From Verrucomicrobiota bacterium (GTDB taxonomy: Bacteria; Verrucomicrobiota; Verrucomicrobiia; Opitutales; Opitutaceae): a stretch of 64,000 bases of DNA. Positions 17,725 to 26,413 of this stretch are shown here, in pieces. The stretch spans positions 1 to 64,000 of the forward strand of contig JAEYWP010000027.1 in NCBI GenBank assembly GCA_023428905.1, read 5' to 3'. The translations under genes and the position numbers were made by a program. How positions within the stretch are numbered: the first letter of the stretch is position 1; each line of letters starts with the position of its first letter. The notes under the pieces are model-generated. The model was not told the DNA's origin. It searched no databases and worked only from the letters and a program-made list of their open reading frames with translations.

Positions 17725-18437
17725 GGGACGGAGTCCACAATCACCAGGACGGCGGTGGAATTGTCGAGCCCGCCGCGAAGGTTGGCGGTGTCGATCAGGT
17801 CGCGCAGGATTTCCCGGGGGTCGCGGTCCGACATCAGGGCCTGCCCGAGCTCGTCGTCGCGAATCATGCGCGTCACGCCATCACTGCAAAAAAGGTAGCG
17901 GTCGTGGTCGCGCACCGGGCGGATCAGAAGGTCCACATCCAGGGGCGTGTTCTGCCCAATGCAGCGGGTGAGGGCGTTCCGGTGCTGCTCATTGACCCAG
18001 ATCAGTTCCCCTTTGGCGCGCCGCGCCCGGGCTTCGTTCTCCACCGAGTGGTCCATGGTCAGGCAGTCCACCTGGCCATCGCGCGCGGCGTAGCACCGGG
18101 AGTCGCCCACATGTGCGAGGTGCAGATGCCCGCGCCGGAACAGCCCCCAGGTGAGGGTGGTTCCAATTCCAAAGTGCGGGCTGCACCGATAGCCGAGCTG
18201 GGCAACGGCATGGTTTGCCTCTTTTGAGATCTGGACGAGGTCCGGTTCTCCAGAAGCGTGCTTGACGCCATGATGCACCACCTCGATCGCGCATTGCGCC
18301 GCTTCGGCACCTCCCGGCAGACCGCCGACGCCATCCGCAACACCATAGAGGTGAAGCATTTCGTCGCGCAGTAGCCGGTCCTCGTTGGTGCGTCGGATTT
18401 TTCCTATGTCGCTGAGGGCGGCGCTGCGAATCTGCAT
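17721..18437 (-). CDS. PP2C-type serine/threonine protein phosphatase
   Basis: Metal-dependent phosphatase of about 238 residues. It has the PP2C pattern IGKIRRTNEDRLL (11-23), YGVADGVGG with metal-binding Asp35, AHVGDSRCYAARDG, LTMDHSVENEA, FCSDGVTRMI and DNSTAVLV with the last metal Asp. Length is close to the soluble Stp1/PrpC enzymes. It normally opposes a Hanks-type kinase, but no kinase is encoded nearby. ATG 18437 is immediately before the first strand (MQIRSAALSDIG). It is translationally coupled to the small TPR protein. Confidence 0.92.
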   Translation of the reverse strand: MQIRSAALSDIGKIRRTNEDRLLRDEMLHLYGVADGVGGLPGGAEAAQCAIEVVHHGVKHASGEPDLVQISKEANHAVAQLGYRCSPHFGIGTTLTWGLFRRGHLHLAHVGDSRCYAARDGQVDCLTMDHSVENEARARRAKGELIWVNEQHRNALTRCIGQNTPLDVDLLIRPVRDHDRYLFCSDGVTRMIRDDELGQALMSDRDPREILRDLIDTANLRGGLDNSTAVLVIVDSVP

Positions 18438-18477
18438 GGTATGTGCAACAGGGAGTGGAACTTGGTCTCGCGCGAAC

Positions 18478-20547
18478 TCAAGCAAAAGGGTGGAAGCACC
18501 GGTCGCGGTTTTCGCGCGTAAGTCGTTCGAAGTGCGGGTGGGGCAGGCACTCAATGAATTGGCGTCCGTAGGGCTTGGCAAGGACCCTTGAGTCCAGAAC
18601 GGTGATCAGCCCGCGGTCACTGGCCGTGCGGATCAGTCGGCCCACACCCTGGCGGAATTTGATCAAGGCGTCGGGCAGGGTGAGCTCTGCGAAGGGATTT
18701 CCGCCGCGATCGCGGATCCACTCGGTCCGCGCTTCGAGGATGGGGTGGGTGGGAACTTCGAAGGGCAGGCGAGTCAGGATGACCTGGGCAAGAGCCTCTC
18801 CCGGTACATCGATCCCCGTCCAGAAACTCTCCGTCCCGAACAGCACGGCATTTCGGAGTTCTCGCATCTGCCGCGCGAGCTCGGTGCGAGAAATCCCCGG
18901 GCCCTGCATGAGAAACGGGCGTCCTTCGGCCTGCAGCACGGGTTCCACCGCTTGGGCGACGGCTCGCATATCGTGGTAACTGGTGAAGAGGACCAGCGAC
19001 CCTCCGCGCACGCGGGTGGTGCAGAAACCGACGTAATCGGAGAGGACCTCGATGGAGAGGCGCGCCTCCTTTGGGGTCGGCAGGGGCACATCCGCGGCGA
19101 TGTACACGCGCATGTTGCGCTCGAAATCGAAGGGAGAACGCACGATGCGGGCGCGCACGGCCTCCGCCCCGATCCGCGCCTGAAAGGGCTCGATCTGACC
19201 GCCCATGGCCAGAGTCGCACTGGTGAACAGGACGGAGGTACTCTTCTCCAGGAGCGCTTCCCTGAGATAAGGGGCAACGTCAATGGGTGCGCTGCGCAGG
19301 GTGACGATGGTCTGGCGTTTGCCAGACCGCTCCGCCCAATACACCGATTTCTCGTCCGCCAGATTCAGGAATTGCCGCAGGGTTGTCTGGTAGGTCTTGA
19401 GGCGGCCAACCTGCTCCAGGAGCTCCTCGCGCTCGCGCCCCTCGTCGAGACGGTCGGCCAGCGTACGCACTGCCTTGATCAAGGCCAGCAGGGGGCCATC
19501 GAGCCAGGGTTCGGCCACTCCCTCGTTCCGCACGCGCACCACCGGGTGCTTGTCGAGCACGCGCTCGGCGATGAAAGAGAAAAACTGCACCGAAGCTTCC
19601 AGGGCGTCGACGACCAGCTGGCGCTCGATCGGTGAGCCGTATTTTTGAAGAAGTCCGCGTTTGGTCTTTGGGTTGTAGAGGTATTTCAGCAGGCGCTCCG
19701 TACCATAACTGCTGAGCCGGATGCCAAAGTGCTCGGTCGCGACTTCGGGCACGGTGTGCGCCTCGTCCAGGACGACGAAATCATCGGGGAAAAGCACCCC
19801 GCGGGAGCCGCCTTTCTCCGCCGCTCCCCCGGCATTGAGGTGGGTGAAGAGAAGGGAGTGATTGACAATGATGACGTGGGCCTGTCGCAGGCGCGCGCGC
19901 GCCTTCTGATAGAAGCAGGTGTCGCAATTGCAGTACTTGCGCGAGCAGCCCGAGGAGTCCGCGTTTACCAGCTCCCAGACGTCGGGCGACACAGGCGGTG
20001 AGAGCTCGTGGCGCAAGCCGTCGCGCGAGGTGCCGGCCCAATCCGCGATCCGCTGCAGCTCGCTGTGTTCAGCGGTGGGAAACAGCTCGTGTTTGTCCCG
20101 CAGGGCATTGGCCAGCCGGGTGGTGCACAGGTAGTTCGCCTTTCCCACCAGCACGGCGCTCTTGAAATTTGAATACGCCTTGAGTTCGGGGCTGGCGCCG
20201 AAGACGCGGCGGCAAAGGGGCAGGTCCTTGGTGTCGATCTGCTCCTGCAGGGCGATGGTGTGGGTGGATACAACCAGCTGTCGCGCCTGGTCGACGGCGT
20301 GGATCACTCCCGGCAGCAGGTAGGCGAGGGATTTTCCGACTCCGGTGCCGGCCTCGAACAGCAGGCAGCTGTCGTCCTTCATCGCCGCCGCCACCGCGCG
20401 CGCCATCTGCTCCTGCTCGGGACGGTGTTCGAGTTGCAGCCGTTCGTGCAGCCACCCTCCCTCGGCAAACAGCTCCCCGGCGAACTCGCTCGCCCGCGAG
20501 TGCGGCGGCGCAGGGGCGGCGGAAGTGTCGTCGTTGAGTCCGATCAT
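18478..20547 (-). CDS. dinG: DinG/XPD-type ATP-dependent DNA helicase with Fe-S cluster
   Basis: Superfamily 2 5'-3' helicase, 689 residues, likely in DNA repair and R-loop resolution. Motifs: HRPEQEQMARAV (Q-like), EAGTGVGKS Walker A (65-73), Cys141, Cys201, Cys206/208 and Cys211 as the probable 4Fe-4S ligands (SSGCSRKYCNCDTCFY), VVLDEAH box, LFTSATLAMGG, FGTESFWTGIDVPG and GVGRLIRTASDRG (motif VI). ATG 20547 (MIGLNDD) is chosen since upstream codons overlap the divergent gene spacer. It is divergent from the P1B ATPase with 85 bases between starts. YoaA-like assignment is equally possible. Confidence 0.93.
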   Translation of the reverse strand: MIGLNDDTSAAPAPPHSRASEFAGELFAEGGWLHERLQLEHRPEQEQMARAVAAAMKDDSCLLFEAGTGVGKSLAYLLPGVIHAVDQARQLVVSTHTIALQEQIDTKDLPLCRRVFGASPELKAYSNFKSAVLVGKANYLCTTRLANALRDKHELFPTAEHSELQRIADWAGTSRDGLRHELSPPVSPDVWELVNADSSGCSRKYCNCDTCFYQKARARLRQAHVIIVNHSLLFTHLNAGGAAEKGGSRGVLFPDDFVVLDEAHTVPEVATEHFGIRLSSYGTERLLKYLYNPKTKRGLLQKYGSPIERQLVVDALEASVQFFSFIAERVLDKHPVVRVRNEGVAEPWLDGPLLALIKAVRTLADRLDEGREREELLEQVGRLKTYQTTLRQFLNLADEKSVYWAERSGKRQTIVTLRSAPIDVAPYLREALLEKSTSVLFTSATLAMGGQIEPFQARIGAEAVRARIVRSPFDFERNMRVYIAADVPLPTPKEARLSIEVLSDYVGFCTTRVRGGSLVLFTSYHDMRAVAQAVEPVLQAEGRPFLMQGPGISRTELARQMRELRNAVLFGTESFWTGIDVPGEALAQVILTRLPFEVPTHPILEARTEWIRDRGGNPFAELTLPDALIKFRQGVGRLIRTASDRGLITVLDSRVLAKPYGRQFIECLPHPHFERLTRENRDRCFHPFA

Positions 20548-20574
20548 CGCGGGGAGAAAGCAACCATCCGGGCC

Positions 20575-20620
20575 GCCAGCGGCAGCGCAATTGATATTTG
20601 CGCGACCTACGGCCGCTGGC
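20575..20620. promoter_or_regulatory. Two nested inverted repeats in the dinG / metal-ATPase divergent spacer
   Basis: Perfect 9-base arms GCCAGCGGC (20575-20583) and GCCGCTGGC (20612-20620) enclose a second dyad, GCGCAA (20585-20590) and TTGCGC (20598-20603), around the only AT-rich stretch of the 85-base spacer. This is operator-like for one or both divergent genes, for example a metal-responsive regulator of the ATPase. No known consensus is matched. Confidence 0.4.
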
Positions 20621-20632
20621 ATCGTCGGACCC

Positions 20633-22861
20633 ATGTCGCAGACTGCTTCGGACAACTGGGCCGAAACGCTGGCGCGCTTCCTTCGGGACGCGCCGGGAGT
20701 GGGCGCGGTGCGCCTGGATCCCTCGCACCGGAAAGTCGCCATCGCGACCTTGGGGGACGTCGACCTGGCACAGCTGGAGCGCCGACTCGCCGAAACGATC
20801 ACGGCGGTGGAGCGTTCGCTCGCCGAGCACGCCCGCGCGCCGCAGGGCTACACCGTGACCCAAGCGGGAGGCTTGACCGAGATGAAGGCACCCACCTGCA
20901 CGACTGCTCCCACGTTTTGGAAATGGAGGGAATTCGAGTGGCCCGACACCGCCGCCGAGGCGGAACAGCCCGAGGCGTCGGAATGGAAGGAGCTCAGTGT
21001 TCTCGCCGCCGCCTGCGCCGTCTTCGGCGTCGCCGGGTTCGCGGTGGAACGTCTCGGCGTGGGGCCGGACTGGTTGAGCCGCGCCTTGTATGGCGTCGCG
21101 CTGCTGGCGGGGGGCTGGGACGCGGCCAAGGACACATGGGAGAACATCCAGGAGCGAAAGCTCGACATCCATTTCCTCATGCTCGCGGTGGCGGTGGGCG
21201 CGGTTTCGATCGGGGCGTGGGGCGAGGCCGTGCTTCTGCTCTTTTTGTTCTCCGCTTCCGGCGCGATGGAGGAGTTCGCCCTCGACCGGACCCAGCGCGA
21301 GATCGGTTCACTGCTCAAGACCGCACCGAAGACGGCTTCGCTGGTCCTCCCGCAGGGAGGCGAGCGGGTGGTGCGGGTTGAGGAAATTGGAATTGGCGAT
21401 CGGGTGCGGGTTAAACCCGGCGAGGCCTTTGCCGCCGACGGCATGGTGGTCCGCGGCAAAAGTGCCAGCGACGAATCCGCTATCACGGGTGAGGCGCGGC
21501 CGGTGGAAAAAGCCGTGGGCGACGCGGTGTTCAGCGGCACCCTCAATCTATGGGGCTCGGTGGACTTTGAGGTGAGGCGCCTGCCCTCCGAGAGTACCCT
21601 CCAGAAGATCATCCGCCTGATTCAAACCGCGCAAAAGCTGCGAGCCCCCAGTGAACGCTTCACCGACCGCTTCGGCGGCCGCTACACGCTCCTCGTGCTG
21701 GGCCTGTGCGCGGTGATGTTTTTTGTCTGGTGGCTCGGAGCGGGACTGCCTGCCTTCACCAATGACGGGGAGCGCACCTCGGCGTTTTACCGCGCCATGA
21801 CCCTGCTGGTGGTGACGAGCCCGTGCGCGCTTGTGCTGTCGATTCCATCCGCCATCCTCGCCGCCATCGCTTGGGGCGCGCGGCACGGTGTCCTTTTCCG
21901 CGGCGGCGCGGCGATCGAAAAGCTGGCCGAGATCGGCGTGGTCGGCCTGGACAAAACGGGCACGCTCACAACCGGTGAACTCGAGGTCGCAGGCCATGAA
22001 AGTTTTCCGCCGGGGCGCGAGACCGAGGTCCTGGAACTGGCGTCCGCGCTCGAGGCCAATTCGCAACATCCACTTGCCCGGGCGATCACGCGCCATGCCC
22101 GGGCCTCCGGTATCCGCGAACGCCTTACCGATGATTTTCAGTCCCTGACCGGGCAGGGGGTGCGCGGTCGGGTCGACGGCGCCCAGGTTCTCTTGGGCAG
22201 GCGAGAACTGCTGGAGTCGGGCCCCCTGGGAGAATGGGCGCGCACACTGCCACCGGCGCCCCCGGAAATGAGCGAGGTGTGGGTGATTGGCCGCGACCTC
22301 GTCGGCCGCATTCTCCTCCGAGACCAGATTCGCGCCGAATCGCGCGGCGTCCTCGCGGCGTTGCGGAAGGCCGGTATCCGCAGCGTCATGCTGACGGGTG
22401 ACCGTCGCCACGCCGCCGAACAGGTGGCGAGGGAACTGGGCCTCGATGAGGTGCGCGCCGGCCTGACGCCCGAGGGCAAGGTGGAGGCGATCCAGGCGCT
22501 GCGTGCCGCCGGGAAACCGGTGGCGATGGTGGGCGACGGGGTGAATGACGCCCCCAGCCTGGCCGCCGCGGACGTCTCGGTCGCCATGGGGGCGCGGGGC
22601 AGTGATGCCGCCCTCGAGCAGGCGGAGGTCATTTTGATGCACGACCGGATCGAGAACTTCCTCGCGGCGCTGCGACTCAGCCGGCGGGCCAAGCGGGTCA
22701 TTCGCCAAAACCTCGCCATCTCCCTGGGCGTCGTCGTGGTGATGGCCCTCGCCTCGATCTTCGGGATTGTGCCACTTGCCATCGGCGTCGCCGCGCACGA
22801 GGGCAGCACGGTGGTGGTCTGCCTCAATTCGCTGCGCCTGCTTTTCGGCCGCAACGCCTAG
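20633..22861 (+). CDS. P1B-type heavy-metal translocating ATPase (SPC/HEGS type, P1B-4-like)
   Basis: Inner-membrane metal exporter of 742 residues. The membrane metal motif is Ser396-Pro-Cys (SPCALVLSIPSA), not CPC. The phosphorylation loop is DKTGTLTTG with Asp440, followed by HPLARAI and GDGVNDAPSLAAADV. The last helix has HEGSTVVV near residue 722, close to the HEGGT of P1B-4 pumps, known for Co, Fe or Zn efflux. The N-terminus (1-110) lacks a CXXC heavy-metal-associated domain; one cysteine lies in APTCTTAPTFWKW. ATG 20633 starts MSQTASDNW. The metal specificity is inferred from the two membrane motifs only. Confidence 0.93.
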   Translation: MSQTASDNWAETLARFLRDAPGVGAVRLDPSHRKVAIATLGDVDLAQLERRLAETITAVERSLAEHARAPQGYTVTQAGGLTEMKAPTCTTAPTFWKWREFEWPDTAAEAEQPEASEWKELSVLAAACAVFGVAGFAVERLGVGPDWLSRALYGVALLAGGWDAAKDTWENIQERKLDIHFLMLAVAVGAVSIGAWGEAVLLLFLFSASGAMEEFALDRTQREIGSLLKTAPKTASLVLPQGGERVVRVEEIGIGDRVRVKPGEAFAADGMVVRGKSASDESAITGEARPVEKAVGDAVFSGTLNLWGSVDFEVRRLPSESTLQKIIRLIQTAQKLRAPSERFTDRFGGRYTLLVLGLCAVMFFVWWLGAGLPAFTNDGERTSAFYRAMTLLVVTSPCALVLSIPSAILAAIAWGARHGVLFRGGAAIEKLAEIGVVGLDKTGTLTTGELEVAGHESFPPGRETEVLELASALEANSQHPLARAITRHARASGIRERLTDDFQSLTGQGVRGRVDGAQVLLGRRELLESGPLGEWARTLPPAPPEMSEVWVIGRDLVGRILLRDQIRAESRGVLAALRKAGIRSVMLTGDRRHAAEQVARELGLDEVRAGLTPEGKVEAIQALRAAGKPVAMVGDGVNDAPSLAAADVSVAMGARGSDAALEQAEVILMHDRIENFLAALRLSRRAKRVIRQNLAISLGVVVVMALASIFGIVPLAIGVAAHEGSTVVVCLNSLRLLFGRNA

Positions 22862-22863
22862 GC

Positions 22864-23400
22864 TCAATCGACGATCATCACCAGGTCACCGGCGCGCACC
22901 GCTTCGTAGAGCTCCACGATCTCCAGGTTGCGCATCAGGACACAGCCGCCGCTTTGCGGCTGTCCGATCCGGTCCTCATGGTTGGTGCCGTGGATGTAGA
23001 CGTAACGGTCGTACGTATCCACCGCGCCCCCACGATTTACACCAGTTTCGAGGCCGCGCAGCCAGAGGATGCGGCTGGTGATGAGGTTGCCCGTGTCTGC
23101 TGAAGGCGGCAGCTCGCTGAAATGCTGGCCGGTGGGGATTCGCGCCTTGAAAACCATACCCGGCGGCTGGCCTGCTCCGACGCGTTCGGCGATCTCGTGG
23201 AGCCCCCTCGGGGTGCCGAGGGAACCCTTGAGGTTCGACGGTGGGCGCAGGGAGGTGGAGATGGCGAAGCTGCGCACCAGGACACCCTGCCGGAAAAACT
23301 GCAGGGTCTGTGTGCTTATACGCACGAACAGGAGTCGTTCTGCGGGCTTGATGCCCAGCCTGTGACAGGTTTGCATGACCTGTTCCCAAGGAGAATCCAT
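22864..23400 (-). CDS. L,D-transpeptidase (YkuD / ErfK family)
   Basis: Peptidoglycan or lipoprotein cross-linking enzyme, about 178 residues. The YkuD catalytic segment is YVYIHGTN with His137, then GQPQSGGCVLM with nucleophile Cys153; SGGC in place of SHGC is common in this family. There is no signal peptide, although family members act in the periplasm; the first residues MDSPWEQVMQTCHRLG are soluble. ATG 23400 is one base from the divergent asd start, so a later Met (23376) would leave more promoter space. Convergent with the metal ATPase, two bases between stops. Confidence 0.88.
   Translation of the reverse strand: MDSPWEQVMQTCHRLGIKPAERLLFVRISTQTLQFFRQGVLVRSFAISTSLRPPSNLKGSLGTPRGLHEIAERVGAGQPPGMVFKARIPTGQHFSELPPSADTGNLITSRILWLRGLETGVNRGGAVDTYDRYVYIHGTNHEDRIGQPQSGGCVLMRNLEIVELYEAVRAGDLVMIVD
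23388..23393 (+). promoter_or_regulatory. Shine-Dalgarno AAGGAG for asd
   Basis: AAGGAG stands eight bases before the GTG at 23402, one of the few strong Shine-Dalgarno sequences in the window. It decides the asd start and lies inside the first codons of the divergent L,D-transpeptidase. Confidence 0.75.
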
Positions 23401-23401
23401 T

Positions 23402-24445
23402 GTGAAAACCTCACTCACTGTAGGTATCGTCGGCGCCACCGGTGCCGTGGGTCAAGAGCTGGTACGGCTCTTGGTCGAACGCAACTTCCCGATGTCCTCG
23501 CTGCGGCTCTTTGCCTCGGCCCGGTCGGCGGGCAAGACGGTGGAGCGGGCCGGTAAAACCTACACGGTGGAAGAGGCGGCACCCGGCGTCTTTGCCGACG
23601 TCGATGTGGCGTTCTTTGCCGCCGGTGGCTCGGTCACCCGTGCGCTGGCGCCGGACGCGATCAAGGACGGCTGCCTGGTGATCGACAAGAGTTCGGCCTT
23701 CCGCATGGACCCGGCTGTCCCCTTGGTCATCCCCGAGATCAATCCCGAGGCGCTGCTCACCCACAAGGGCCTGATCGCCAATCCCAACTGTTCGACCGCG
23801 GTCACGTTGATGGGCCTTTGGCCGCTCCACCGCCGCTTTGGGTTGAAGCGGTATTTTGCCGCGACCTACCAGTCGGTTTCCGGCACGGGCGCTGAAGCCA
23901 TCCAGGAGCTCGACTCCCAGAGCGCAGCCCTCGTCAACGGGCAGCCGGTTGTGCGCAAGGTTTACCCGTACCAGATCGCCTACAACTGCATCCCGCAGGT
24001 GGATACGTTCGGCGCCGATGGTTATACCGGCGAGGAGAACAAGATGATGCTGGAGAGCCGCAAGATCATGGGCCTGCCGCTGCTGAAGGTCTCGGCCACG
24101 TGTGTCCGCGTCCCGGTGGTGCGCGCGCATTCGATCGCGGTGAACGCCGAGTTTGAAAAGCCCGTCAGCGTGGAGGCCGCGCGTGAGGCCATTGCCGCCT
24201 TTGAAGGCGCGCAACTGGTCGACGATCCCGCGGCCAAGGCCTATCCGACTCCCCTGGATTTTGCCGAGAAGGTGAAGTGTGGGGTGGGGCGCCTGCGCGT
24301 CGACACAGCCTTGGACAACGGGTTGTCGTTCTGGGTGTCGGGCGACAACCTTTGGAAGGGTGCCGCCTTGAACGCGGTGCAGAACGCCGAGCTGATGGTT
24401 CGCAACGGCTGGCTCAAGTCGAAGCGCGCCCTCGCCACCGTCTGA
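23402..24445 (+). CDS. asd: Aspartate-semialdehyde dehydrogenase
   Basis: NADPH-dependent reduction of aspartyl phosphate to aspartate semialdehyde, the branch to lysine, diaminopimelate, threonine and methionine. The 347-residue protein has TVGIVGATGAVGQ (dinucleotide loop, 6-18) and NPNCSTAV with the catalytic Cys130. QVDTFGADGYTGEENKM and CVRVPVVRAHS follow. Length and motifs are standard. The GTG start at 23402 is backed by AAGGAG at 23388. It is divergent from the L,D-transpeptidase. The adjacency may be functional, since diaminopimelate feeds peptidoglycan, but that is inference. Confidence 0.96.
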   Translation: MKTSLTVGIVGATGAVGQELVRLLVERNFPMSSLRLFASARSAGKTVERAGKTYTVEEAAPGVFADVDVAFFAAGGSVTRALAPDAIKDGCLVIDKSSAFRMDPAVPLVIPEINPEALLTHKGLIANPNCSTAVTLMGLWPLHRRFGLKRYFAATYQSVSGTGAEAIQELDSQSAALVNGQPVVRKVYPYQIAYNCIPQVDTFGADGYTGEENKMMLESRKIMGLPLLKVSATCVRVPVVRAHSIAVNAEFEKPVSVEAAREAIAAFEGAQLVDDPAAKAYPTPLDFAEKVKCGVGRLRVDTALDNGLSFWVSGDNLWKGAALNAVQNAELMVRNGWLKSKRALATV

Positions 24446-24503
24446 GGTTTGCCTCACGCCGGGCCGCCCGGGCTTACCGGCCGGCCTGTTCCCGATTAAA
24501 TTC

Positions 24504-24533
24504 TTGTCAGAGGCCCGCTCGGGCAGCTTATGT
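24504..24533 (+). promoter_or_regulatory. Putative sigma70-type promoter for tRNA-Val
   Basis: TTGTCA (24504-24509) and TTATGT (24528-24533), 18 bases apart, lie 14 bases upstream of the tRNA 5' end in an AT-richer stretch after asd. Confidence 0.5.
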
Positions 24534-24547
24534 CACCGTTTCCGCCC

Positions 24548-24624
24548 GGACGCCTAGCTCAGTTGGTTAGAGCATCTCGCTTACACCGAGAGGGTCGGGG
24601 GTTCGAGTCCCTCGGCGTCCACCA
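24548..24624 (+). tRNA. tRNA-Val (anticodon TAC)
   Basis: Complete cloverleaf: acceptor GGACGCC/GGCGTCC, D stem GCTC/GAGC, anticodon loop CTTACAC in stem TCTCG/CGAGA, T arm GGGGG/CCCTC with TTCGAGT, discriminator A and encoded CCA. It is followed by a GC palindrome at 24632. Confidence 0.97.
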
Positions 24625-24631
24625 GCCTTTG

Positions 24632-24647
24632 CTCGCTGCGCAGCGAG
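24632..24647 (+). terminator. GC palindrome after tRNA-Val
   Basis: A perfect 16-base palindrome (CTCGCTGC/GCAGCGAG) within flanks that extend the pairing (CCTT/AAGG) lies 8 bases past the tRNA. There is no T-run, so it may be a processing or Rho-dependent end rather than an intrinsic terminator. The rest of the gap to ilvN at 24765 shows nothing else. Confidence 0.4.
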
Positions 24648-24764
24648 AGCGAAGGTTGTCAGACTGAAACCGCCCCCCGGCGGCGACGACCGCCCCGCTG
24701 CGATCCAGGTCCGGCCCCGCCGCCCCGGTTTTGCTCCACTTTCCTCCCACAACCACAACACGAA

Positions 24765-25235
24765 ATGCGACACACGATCTCTGTCCTCGTTGAGAACAAG
24801 TTCGGCGTTCTGGCCCGCGTCTCCGGCATGTTCAGCGGCCGCGGCTTCAACATCGACACCCTCAACGTCGCCCCCACGCACGATTCGTCGTTGTCGCGGA
24901 TCACCGTCGTCCTGAAGGGCGACGACGCCGCGCTCGACATGGTGACCAAACAGCTGCGAAAGCTGGTCAACGTTGTTGAGGTCGTGGACTTCAAGGAGGG
25001 CCAGGCGGTCCAGCGCGAGCTGCTCCTGGTCAAGGTCAAGGCCGACTCCAAGACCCGTTCCGAGATCATGCAGATCTGCGACATCTTCCGCGCCAAGATC
25101 GTGAACGTGGCCCACGAATCCGTCATCGCGGAGATCACCGGCGACGAGGGCAAGCTGGCCGCGTTTCTCAAGCTGATCGAGGTGTTCGGCATCATCGAGA
25201 TCGCCCGCACCGGCCAGCTCGCCCTGATCCGCTGA
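24765..25235 (+). CDS. ilvN: Acetolactate synthase small (regulatory) subunit
   Basis: Regulatory subunit that binds valine and activates the catalytic IlvB/IlvI subunit for branched-chain amino-acid synthesis. The 156 residues begin with the ACT domain MRHTISVLVENKFGVLARVSGMFSGRGFNIDTL, then a second ACT-like C-terminal half (ELLLVKVKADSKTRSEIMQICDIFRAKIVNV). Length fits the IlvH type. The catalytic ilvB is not next to it; upstream is tRNA-Val. ilvC follows after 61 bases in the same direction, so they are probably one operon. Confidence 0.95.
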   Translation: MRHTISVLVENKFGVLARVSGMFSGRGFNIDTLNVAPTHDSSLSRITVVLKGDDAALDMVTKQLRKLVNVVEVVDFKEGQAVQRELLLVKVKADSKTRSEIMQICDIFRAKIVNVAHESVIAEITGDEGKLAAFLKLIEVFGIIEIARTGQLALIR

Positions 25236-25296
25236 CCGCGACACGCCGCGCCCTTTCCAACGACCCTGCCCCAATCCAGAACCCTGAATCCCTTCC

Positions 25297-26322
25297 ATGC
25301 CCGCTAAAGTCTATACCGACAAAGACGCCGACCTCGGCGTGTTCAAGAACAAGACCCTCGCTGTGCTCGGCTACGGCTCCCAAGGCCACGCGCACGCCCT
25401 CAACCTGAAAGATTCCGGCTGCAAGGTCCTGATCGGCCTGTATCCGGGCAGCAAATCGAAGTCCGTCGCTGAGCAGCACGGTTTTGAGGTGGTCGAGACG
25501 GGCGAGGCCGTCCGCCGCGCCGATGTCATCATGGTCGGTCTGCCGGACATGAAGCAGGCTGCAATCTACGAGAAGGACATCCTTCCCAATCTTTCCAAGG
25601 GCAAGACCCTGCTCTTCAGCCATGGCCTCGCGGTCCATTTCAAGCTGATCAAGCTGCACCCCGAGGTCGACTGCATCATGGTCGCCCCGAAGGGCCCGGG
25701 CCACATGGTCCGCCGCCTATATGCCGAGGGCAAGGGCATGCCGGCGCTGATCGCCGTCGCCCAGGACAAGTCGAAGAAGGCCAAGAAGAGCGCGCTCGCC
25801 TGGGCCCGCGGCATCGGTTCGACCCGCGCCGGTGTCCTCGAGACCACCTTCAAGGAAGAGACCGAGACCGATCTCTTCGGCGAGCAGGCCGTCCTCTGTG
25901 GTGGCGCCAGCGCCCTGGTGCAGGCCGGTTTCGAAACCCTGGTTGAAGCCGGGTACCAGCCGGAGATGGCCTATTTCGAGTGCCTCCACGAGCTGAAGCT
26001 CATCTGTGACCTCATGTATGAGTCGGGTATCGCCGGCATGCGTTTCTCGATCTCCGAGACCGCCAAGTACGGTGACATCACCCGCGGCCCGCGCGTCATC
26101 AACAAGGACACCAAGAAGGAGATGAAGCGCATCCTGAAGGAGATCCAGTCCGGCCAGTTCGTGAAGGAGTGGGTCGCCGAGCACAAGGGCGGCCTGAAGA
26201 AGTACAACAAGCTCCTGGCCAACGGCGCCAAGCACCCGATCGAAAAGACGGGCGAGCGCCTGCGCGGCATGATGCCGTGGATGGCCCGCAAGAACATCAA
26301 GGGCGTCCAGGCGGCCTACTGA
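25297..26322 (+). CDS. ilvC: Ketol-acid reductoisomerase
   Basis: NADPH- and Mg-dependent conversion of acetolactate to dihydroxyisovalerate, shared by valine, isoleucine and leucine synthesis. A class I enzyme of 341 residues: GYGSQGHAHALNL dinucleotide loop, the GSKSKS cofactor-selecting serines, VAPKGPGHMVR, and knotted C-terminal domain with FGEQAVLCGG and ECLHELKLICDLMYE supplying metal ligands. ATG 25297 has a pyrimidine-rich leader without Shine-Dalgarno sequence. It follows ilvN, and a perfect hairpin at 26345 separates it from hemC. Confidence 0.97.
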   Translation: MPAKVYTDKDADLGVFKNKTLAVLGYGSQGHAHALNLKDSGCKVLIGLYPGSKSKSVAEQHGFEVVETGEAVRRADVIMVGLPDMKQAAIYEKDILPNLSKGKTLLFSHGLAVHFKLIKLHPEVDCIMVAPKGPGHMVRRLYAEGKGMPALIAVAQDKSKKAKKSALAWARGIGSTRAGVLETTFKEETETDLFGEQAVLCGGASALVQAGFETLVEAGYQPEMAYFECLHELKLICDLMYESGIAGMRFSISETAKYGDITRGPRVINKDTKKEMKRILKEIQSGQFVKEWVAEHKGGLKKYNKLLANGAKHPIEKTGERLRGMMPWMARKNIKGVQAAY

Positions 26323-26344
26323 GATTGAAACGCTGACCGTTGCG

Positions 26345-26382
26345 ATTTGGCGCTACTGGGCTGACGCTCGCTAGCGCCAAAT
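26345..26382 (+). terminator. Hairpin between ilvC and hemC
   Basis: Perfect 11-base arms, ATTTGGCGCTA (26345-26355) and TAGCGCCAAAT (26372-26382), with a 16-base loop. The absence of a T-run means it may attenuate or protect rather than terminate. It ends 31 bases before the hemC start. Confidence 0.5.
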
Positions 26383-26413
26383 TCGTTTCGGGGGTGGCGC
26401 TGATGCGTTGGAC

